Shown one piece after another: positions 58,694 to 64,000 of a stretch of DNA of 64,000 bases. The position numbers and the translations under genes are program-made. Source of the stretch: Pseudobdellovibrio sp031428275. GTDB lineage: Bacteria > Bdellovibrionota > Bdellovibrionia > Bdellovibrionales > Bdellovibrionaceae. Under the pieces are notes generated by a model. The model was not told the origin of the DNA, searched no databases, and saw nothing but the letters and a program-made list of their open reading frames with translations. Position 1 is the stretch's first letter. Each line of letters begins with the position of its first letter. The stretch covers positions 87,578-151,577 of the forward strand of contig JANPPC010000009.1 of NCBI GenBank assembly GCA_031428275.1, read 5' to 3'.

Positions 58694-59869
58694 TTAGAAA
58701 TCTTGAGTGTCGTCTTTGAAAAATGAAATGCTTTTGGCGAATTTTTTAAAATAGTCATTATACATATGAAAGTATCCACCATCACCGATGGCGGATCCCC
58801 AGCTATTTTTAATTTTCCACTTTAAAATTTTTTGAGTAGCCGGATCGTAATCGTAGCCAACGATTTGAACCGCGTGGCTAACAGTCACATTTTGATTCTT
58901 CAAGTGGGGCGGCATAAGCCTTTCTTCAAAAGCCGATAATGACATGACTCCGGTTCTGGTATGCACAAAATTTCGGTCATGCACATATGAAAGAAAGACA
59001 TTTTTACCGCTATCTAGGGCCTCGCGAGCTGCTTTCTGAATATCTGCTATGTCAGAAAAAACACTGGTAGAATTTTCATTTGAGAATTCGAGCTCGCGCC
59101 CCAGTTTTTCATCATTTCGTAGGGCTAGTCTAAAAACACGTTTATCTAATTCAGGAAAAAATTCTTTTTGAAATGAAACAGGATCAAACTGTTTTCCGCG
59201 AAAGTAGAACTGGGTTGGAATTTGGCCCACATAAGCTTTAAATAAGTTAAGCATTTGAAGTTTAGCGACTGAACCGATGGTGTCAGCTTCTTTGTAACCA
59301 GCAGCTGATTTTTTTTTATTATTAGTCTGTTCGACTAACAGGTTAATAAAGCTAAGTAATCGGCTTTGGTCTTTATTAGATTTGAACTCGCTTTTTGCCT
59401 GCCAGGCCTCTTTCGGAACTAATCCGAAGTACGAAATCATTTGTCTAGAAACAAAAATATTTGCACCGGTATCAATTGGTATTCCGAATTCAAGATAGTC
59501 TAGACTTTTATACAAAAGTATTTGGGCTGCTAAATAGTCGGTAGATAGTTGTAAATTTTCTTTCGTCCGTGCCTTACGTTCACGTTCTAAATTAGAGACC
59601 CACGAAAATGCGTGGCAAACCCCAATGCAGTGTTGGTCATTAATGTGCGACTGGTCCGAAACTAGAACCCTATAATCATTATGACCATTGAAGTCTTTTT
59701 TATATCGGGGCTCATCGTTCAGCGTATCAAGCTGAGACGTTGATTGTTTAAATAGATCGGTGCAAGTCTGCGCGAATGCAGCGTTGCCTGCCGTGGTAAA
59801 CAGAGCAAGCGTCATAAAGATTGACAGCGTTCGGGCCGCTAAAGCGAAATGGGCAGACTTAAAAATCAT
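58694..59869 (-). CDS. Secreted papain-like (C1) cysteine protease
   Basis: 391 aa with a signal peptide (TLALFTTAGNAAFAQ) and C1 motifs: CIGVCHAFSWVSNLE (catalytic Cys), VSHAVQIVGYDYDP (catalytic His) and WKIKNSWGSAIGDGGYF (Asn). There is no long propeptide: the catalytic Cys is about residue 88, so the enzyme may lack the usual inhibitor pro-domain. Probably secreted to the periplasm or outside. Confidence 0.85.
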   Translation of the reverse strand: MIFKSAHFALAARTLSIFMTLALFTTAGNAAFAQTCTDLFKQSTSQLDTLNDEPRYKKDFNGHNDYRVLVSDQSHINDQHCIGVCHAFSWVSNLERERKARTKENLQLSTDYLAAQILLYKSLDYLEFGIPIDTGANIFVSRQMISYFGLVPKEAWQAKSEFKSNKDQSRLLSFINLLVEQTNNKKKSAAGYKEADTIGSVAKLQMLNLFKAYVGQIPTQFYFRGKQFDPVSFQKEFFPELDKRVFRLALRNDEKLGRELEFSNENSTSVFSDIADIQKAAREALDSGKNVFLSYVHDRNFVHTRTGVMSLSAFEERLMPPHLKNQNVTVSHAVQIVGYDYDPATQKILKWKIKNSWGSAIGDGGYFHMYNDYFKKFAKSISFFKDDTQDF

Positions 59870-59902
59870 ATTCTGTTAAATTGCACACCCGGTGCCAAAG
59901 GC

Positions 59903-59932
59903 AAAAAAAAACCCACTTTTTCAAGTGGGTTT
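59903..59932 (-). terminator. Rho-independent terminator of the barrel gene
   Basis: On the minus strand AAACCCACTT / AAGTGGGTTT with a GAAA-type loop is followed by a run of T residues (A run at 59903-59910 on the plus strand). It lies ~40 bases past the stop at 59972. Confidence 0.9.
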
Positions 59933-59971
59933 CTAAGCTCATCTTAATTTTTAGATCGTAAAATCTAATAA

Positions 59972-60907
59972 CTATAAATTGATGTTAGCTGCTAAGCCAA
60001 CAGTCGTTTTATCAGCTGTTAAAGCTGACCAACGCCATTGCATGTTAGGGTACAAGTAGATGTCACGAGTCACTGCGAAGCCGATTCCCATAGATTGAGT
60101 TTGGCCTGCTAAGACACCCTTATCACGGTTATTGTTAGCTACGTTCCATACTAACCAACGAGAAACGGTTCTGAAAGAAACGGCATCGCTGATCGCGTAT
60201 TCAAAAATCGGGTTTAAACCGAAAGAGTAAATAACGTTATCGCCCGTTTGCTCAGAGAAGATATCTTGAGCGAAATAAGAATAAAGACCAATTTCAGCCT
60301 TAGAAGTACCCAAAGAAACCATCATGTTGTGAGAAACGCTGACGTTATAATTCAAGAAGTTTTCGTTAACGTCTTGGTCAGCCGTGTATTTAGAAATAGT
60401 TGCATCGAATACGTTTTGCACATCACCAGCTTTGAAAACGCGACCGTAAGATAAGTACGGAGTCGAAGCGTTTGCTTTAGCAGAAGTTTTAGCGCCAGTT
60501 AATTTGTTATTTGTAAATTCAGGCGTATAGTCAACCCCGAAACCTAAGTTTAAATTGTCGTGATCTGTTAAACGGTACTTAACTGACATCTGACCAGATA
60601 ACTTAGTTGGATCTAGAGATACTTGACCGTCGTTTAATTGAGGACGCTCAGTGCTTGTCGGATCTGTAATAGAGCCACCAGCGTAAGAGAAAGTAGAACC
60701 GAAAGACCATAATTTTTTAGAACCAGTCTCAGCACGTAATTTCGCATTCGTGATTTCTTCGTCGATATTTTTACGATTTGCAGCGTTGTTACCAACCTCA
60801 GTCATTTTAACTGTAGAAGTCGTTTCTGTTGTCGTTGTTGTTGTTTGAGCGAAAGCCGCCGCACCCAACATAATAGTAACTGCTGCTACTAATGCTTTTG
60901 AATTCAT
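59972..60907 (-). CDS. Outer-membrane beta-barrel-like protein
   Basis: 311 aa with signal peptide (ending AAAFAQ), a Thr-rich linker (TTTTTTETTSTV), a charged helical part and a barrel of repeating strands (LSGQMSVKYRLTDHDNLNLGFGVDYTPEF, TPYLSYGRVF, AEIGLYSYFAQDIF, VGLAANINL). AAGGGG lies 6 bases before the ATG. A consensus sigma-54 promoter (60990-61005) precedes it and an intrinsic terminator follows, so it is a monocistronic, regulated gene. Function unknown. Confidence 0.75.
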   Translation of the reverse strand: MNSKALVAAVTIMLGAAAFAQTTTTTTETTSTVKMTEVGNNAANRKNIDEEITNAKLRAETGSKKLWSFGSTFSYAGGSITDPTSTERPQLNDGQVSLDPTKLSGQMSVKYRLTDHDNLNLGFGVDYTPEFTNNKLTGAKTSAKANASTPYLSYGRVFKAGDVQNVFDATISKYTADQDVNENFLNYNVSVSHNMMVSLGTSKAEIGLYSYFAQDIFSEQTGDNVIYSFGLNPIFEYAISDAVSFRTVSRWLVWNVANNNRDKGVLAGQTQSMGIGFAVTRDIYLYPNMQWRWSALTADKTTVGLAANINL

Positions 60908-61268
60908 GTTTTTCCCCTTTGCCCGTAGGCTTTATTTAATAAAAAAAGTGGTTACCTTTTGGCGCCGTAAACGACCCGCAGATTAAGTTTGCAACGACGG
61001 TGCCACAAATTGTCAGGTCGATCAAACAAATGTGCACCGATAATTATTTTTACATTAAGATTTTCTTAAGGCGTATAGAGGATTTCTTGATTGTTAGGTT
61101 TGAATAGGAGCCTTAAAAACTGAAGATGTAAAATTTTCTTAAATAATCTGAAATTTATAGGAACTTTAAAAGCGCTTGGGTGGTGTCAATAGGCCCATTT
61201 AAGTCCAATTTAATTGCGTAAGTCTAATACAGTTTGAAATTAATCCATAAGTAGATAGCCTTTAAGGC
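60908..61268. other. 361-base divergent intergenic region
   Basis: No gene is seen. It separates the barrel gene (minus) and the ABC transporter genes (plus). It holds the leader and sigma-54 promoter of the barrel gene near 60990-61005 and an AT-rich part (61020-61180) upstream that could hold activator sites. I see no clear sigma-70 promoter for the ABC operon. Confidence 0.5.
60990..61005 (-). promoter_or_regulatory. Consensus sigma-54 promoter of the barrel gene
   Basis: On the minus strand TGGCAC-N5-TTGCA matches the sigma-54 -24/-12 consensus exactly. Transcription would start near 60978, giving a ~70-base leader before ATG 60905-60907. An enhancer-binding activator is therefore expected. 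Confidence 0.75.
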
Positions 61269-62009
61269 ATGATTGAATTACGAAAAATTAGTAAAACGTA
61301 TGGCGCGTTTACGGCGCTGAAAGACATTGAACTAACTTTGGCCGAAGCAAAGACGCACGTATTTCTTGGCTCAAGCGGCAGCGGTAAGACGACCTTGTTG
61401 AAGCTAATGAGTGGGTTAGTTACCGCTGATCAAGGAACTTTGCTAATAGCGGGCCAGAGTGTAGAAGCAAAAAATGAAATGAATCTGAAAATTGGCTATG
61501 TTTTGCAAGAGGGCGGTCTATTTCCGCATTTAACTTGCTTACAAAACGTAGTTCTACCGGCTAAAGCATCTAATTGGATTTCATTGCGGATCAGCCAGCG
61601 CGTCGACGAACTACGAAAAATCATGCAACTAGATGAAAAATTTCTGAAACAGTACCCTCAAGAGCTAAGCGGTGGTCAAAGGCAGCGCGTGGCACTAATG
61701 CGAGCCTTACTTTTAGACCCACCCATTCTGCTATTGGACGAGCCCTTGGGTGCCTTAGATCCCATTGTACGCGCCGATTTGCAAAAAGAACTAAAGCGAG
61801 TTTTCAACCTGCTTCATAAAACTGTGATCATAGTCACTCACGATATCAACGAGGCCGCCTTTTTCGGACATACAATTTCTCTTTTTCATCAGGGTCAGTT
61901 GATTCAACACGGTGATTTCAAAAGTTTTTTAAAAAAACCCAGCAATGAATTTGTAACCCGCTTTATGCATGCCCAAATCCCAACTAAAGAATTATTAGAA
62001 AATCTATGA
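61269..62009 (+). CDS. ABC transporter ATPase (OpuCA/ProV-like)
   Basis: 246 aa: Walker A GSSGSGKTTLLKLM, Q loop VLQEGGLF, signature LSGGQRQRVALMRAL, Walker B ILLLDEPLGALDP and switch His VTHD. It pairs with the fused permease/binding protein whose ATG overlaps its stop. No C-terminal CBS domains, as in shorter OpuCA relatives. Imports a quaternary ammonium or similar osmolyte (inferred from the partner). Confidence 0.93.
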   Translation: MIELRKISKTYGAFTALKDIELTLAEAKTHVFLGSSGSGKTTLLKLMSGLVTADQGTLLIAGQSVEAKNEMNLKIGYVLQEGGLFPHLTCLQNVVLPAKASNWISLRISQRVDELRKIMQLDEKFLKQYPQELSGGQRQRVALMRALLLDPPILLLDEPLGALDPIVRADLQKELKRVFNLLHKTVIIVTHDINEAAFFGHTISLFHQGQLIQHGDFKSFLKKPSNEFVTRFMHAQIPTKELLENL

Positions 62010-63478
62010 AACATTTCTTTTTCGTTATCACGATATTATTACCCTTTGTAAGTTTAAACGCGGCCGAAAAGCCCACGATTGTGGTTGCTTCGAAACCTTT
62101 TACCGAAAGTTATATTTTAGCTGAAATTCTGGCGCAAACGATCGAAGAGGCCGGCGAATTGAAAGTACAAAAGCGAATGGGGCTAGGGGCAACCGGCATC
62201 GTTTACGAATCGCTTAAGTCGGGCGAAATAGATATTTATCCCGAATACACGGGTACAGTTTCAGAGGCGATTCTGAAAAAATCGAATTTAAAAACGATCA
62301 CCGAAATTAACGCCGCATTGTCTAGCGAGCAACTGGCCATGACCGAAAGCTTGGGTTTTGGTAACAACTATGCACTGGCCGTACCCAATCAGCTGGCCGC
62401 CAAGTTAAATCTAACGAACTTATCGCAGCTGAAAGATCACTCTGATCTGCGCGCGGGTTTCACGCACGAGTTTATGAAAAGGCACGACGGCTACGAGGCT
62501 TTTACTCAGTTTTACGATTTAAAGATGTCGAATGTAAATGGCATGGAGCATAGTTTGGCCTATCAGTCTTTGGCTGAAAAAAAACTAGACATCATCGAGG
62601 TTTATTCGACGGATGCGAAGATCAAAAAATATGACTTGTTGGTCTTAAAAGACAATAAAAATTTTTTTCCACAGTATTTAGCGATTTTTTTGTATCGCAC
62701 AAAAATAGCCGATCAATATCCTAAAACCTGGCAGGCTATTCGTCGCTTAGAATCAAAAATAACCGAAGAAAAAATGATCGAGCTCAACGCAAAAGTTGAA
62801 GTCGACGGTTGGAACTTCCAAACCACCGCCGCCTATTTTCTGAATGATAAAAAAAGTGCGACAAATTCAAATTGGGATCAATTCTATAAGGCGACAAAAG
62901 AACACTTGTTTTTAGTTTTTATTTCGCTGCTGATCGCTATCGTGATCGGTATTCCGTTAGGAGTTTTAGCTGCGCGCTTCTACAAGCTAGGTCAGTTTAT
63001 TCTGGTTGTGACCAGTATCTTACAAACGATACCGTCGCTAGCGTTGCTGTGCTTTCTGATTCCGTTTTTAGGAGTTGGCTACTACACGGCGGTCGTGGCA
63101 CTTTTTCTTTACGCTCTTCTGCCTATCGTGCGCGGAACTTATTTAGGAATATCGGAGATCAATCCGCGGCTAAAAGATTCGGCTTTTTTGATTGGGCTTA
63201 CATCATTTCAAAGACTTTACTTAGTAGAAATTCCGCTGGCGTCACCCGCAATATTATCGGGTATTAAGCTGTCGGCGGTTACTAACGTTGGTACGGCCAC
63301 GTTAGCCGCATTCATCGGGGCGGGCGGTTACGGAGCTATCATCGTTACGGGGCTGGCGCTGAATAACACGAATATTATTTTACAAGGGGCTGTGCCGTCG
63401 GCGGTTTTAGCAATTCTGATTTATTTTATTTTTGAAGGTCTTGACCGTTGGTTGATACCGAAAGGGTTACGGCTTTAA
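62006..63478 (+). CDS. Fused substrate-binding and permease protein (OpuC/EgtU-like)
   Basis: 490 aa: a signal or anchor (ITILLPFVSLNAAE), a glycine-betaine-type binding domain (TIVVASKPFTESYILAEILAQTIEEAG...GLGATGIVYESLKSGEIDIYPEYTG, residues ~22-280) and a permease domain with five to six helices and the coupling-helix region (LLPIVRGTYLGISEINPRLKD, LVEIPLASPAILSGIKLSAVTNVGTATLAAFIGAGG). Binding domain and permease in one chain is a known arrangement in this family, though the binding domain here precedes the permease. Substrate is betaine/choline-like or a low-molecular-weight thiol. Confidence 0.9.
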   Translation: MKHFFFVITILLPFVSLNAAEKPTIVVASKPFTESYILAEILAQTIEEAGELKVQKRMGLGATGIVYESLKSGEIDIYPEYTGTVSEAILKKSNLKTITEINAALSSEQLAMTESLGFGNNYALAVPNQLAAKLNLTNLSQLKDHSDLRAGFTHEFMKRHDGYEAFTQFYDLKMSNVNGMEHSLAYQSLAEKKLDIIEVYSTDAKIKKYDLLVLKDNKNFFPQYLAIFLYRTKIADQYPKTWQAIRRLESKITEEKMIELNAKVEVDGWNFQTTAAYFLNDKKSATNSNWDQFYKATKEHLFLVFISLLIAIVIGIPLGVLAARFYKLGQFILVVTSILQTIPSLALLCFLIPFLGVGYYTAVVALFLYALLPIVRGTYLGISEINPRLKDSAFLIGLTSFQRLYLVEIPLASPAILSGIKLSAVTNVGTATLAAFIGAGGYGAIIVTGLALNNTNIILQGAVPSAVLAILIYFIFEGLDRWLIPKGLRL

Positions 63479-63599
63479 CGAGATTGCAAATGATGCTATG
63501 ACTTCCAAGTAGACGACCTCTAGCTTTCAACTGGACGAAACTATTCCTGTGTTCTATTGGTGTCCGAAAGAGGCGTTAATAATATTTACTTAGATATTA

Positions 63600-63896
63600 T
63601 TAAGCAGTACCTCGATAAAATATGACATAATCTCGAGACTTATATTTGCCATCTTCCTGTTTTTCAAAATAACTACCTTTCATACCGACTGCACTGTTTC
63701 TGTAAAGCTGCATATAGAAACTTTTATCACAGCTCATCACTAAAATGGCTCCATGATCCTCTGTTAAAAGTCTAATATTTTTGAGAGGACCCAAAGTCGT
63801 TTCGTTGCAACTCTTTTCAACTCCGTCGACCTTAAAGCTAAAAGTTCCTTGAACAGGGTCTGGAGTGCGGTGAAGATTTCGTAGGTTGTCTTCCAA
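63600..63896 (-). pseudogene. Orphan ORF, possibly a gene fragment next to an IS
   Basis: A 98-codon frame (…TFSFKVDGVEKSCNETTLG…DYVIFYRGTA) with two Cys. Its only start is a TTG at 63894-63896 without ribosome site, immediately downstream of, and in the same frame as, the transposase stop (63900-63902). It looks like the C-terminal part of an exported protein gene cut by the insertion sequence, or an IS-adjacent passenger. No family recognised. Confidence 0.45.
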
Positions 63897-63899
63897 AGT

Positions 63900-64000
63900 T
63901 CACGACTTAACCCGATTATTTTTGATACACTTAGCTTCGAACTCTTCTGGCGTCAAATAATTTAATGAGGAGTGTAACCTCTTTTTATTGTAAACTTCTT
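63900..64000 (-). mobile_element. IS3-family transposase, C-terminal fragment at the window edge
   Basis: The last 32 codons of a minus-strand frame read EVYNKKRLHSSLNYLTPEEF followed by EAKCIKNNRVKS and stop. The YN-x-KR-x-HSSL-x-Y-x-[ST]PEEF pattern is the conserved C-terminus of IS3-family OrfB/DDE integrases (rve-type). The rest lies beyond the window. The IS end must lie in the next few dozen bases to the left, but I cannot define its inverted repeat. Confidence 0.85.

Noticed and set aside
1..64000. tRNA, rRNA or CRISPR array
   Set aside because: No cloverleaf-like or regularly spaced repeat structure was seen in the intergenic regions; a tRNAscan or CRISPR finder was not available.

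Overview
The window looks like chromosomal DNA of a motile, diderm, predatory-type Deltaproteobacterium-like lineage, most likely Bdellovibrionota (Bdellovibrio/Oligoflexia relatives). This is inferred from a complete flagellar export operon ending in flhF-flhG-fliA, many signal-peptide proteins with beta-barrel-like ends, lipoproteins, secreted proteases, a Tad pilus system and basic Lys/Ala tails on housekeeping proteins. I could not run any search, so the taxonomic call is inference. Genes are tightly packed, with many 1-4 base start/stop overlaps. No rRNA, tRNA or CRISPR array was seen.

Layout. 1-2.1 kb (minus): a small cassette of a secreted 88-aa protein, a radical SAM/SPASM peptide maturase, a previously unlisted 36-codon ORF that looks like a RiPP precursor, and the start of a membrane protein. 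2.5-5.6 kb: a large AT-rich lipoprotein with ankyrin-like and FGE-fold domains. 5.9-11.7 kb: MBL hydrolase, class A PBP, two DUF507 proteins, a GroES with a histone-like tail and an outer-membrane barrel. 11.8-21.2 kb: coiled-coil protein, lysine 2,3-aminomutase, barrels, PcrA/UvrD helicase, a lipoprotein metalloprotease, a SPOR protein and an IMPase.

21.4-32.2 kb: fliL-fliM-fliN-fliO-fliP-fliQ-fliR-flhB-flhA-flhF-flhG-fliA, preceded by a sigma-54-like promoter and a palindromic operator candidate. The FlhF here has altered GTPase motifs. 32.2-36.0 kb: lipoprotein, RpoH-type sigma factor with a basic N-terminal tail, a small PHA-system-like protein, aspS.

36.0-46.5 kb: two blocks of Tad/Flp pilus genes (cpaF and secretin; then flp, TadE/G-like pseudopilins, cpaB-like and an unknown protein) flanking a REC-histidine kinase hybrid, a Gly/Asn/Gln-rich secreted protein and an amidohydrolase. 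A Lys/Ala/Pro-tailed small protein lies upstream of flp.

46.6-56.5 kb: folD, Rieske oxygenase and RlmI-like methyltransferase in one tight run; a coiled-coil protein; a polysaccharide group (SLBB protein, Wzy/WaaL-like, GPH-type transporter); a ClC-family transporter; a secreted alpha/beta hydrolase. 56.6-64.0 kb: membrane histidine kinase, single-domain response regulator, secreted papain-like protease, a barrel protein with a consensus sigma-54 promoter, a glycine-betaine-type ABC transporter, and at the right edge the 3' end of an IS3-family transposase next to an orphan ORF.
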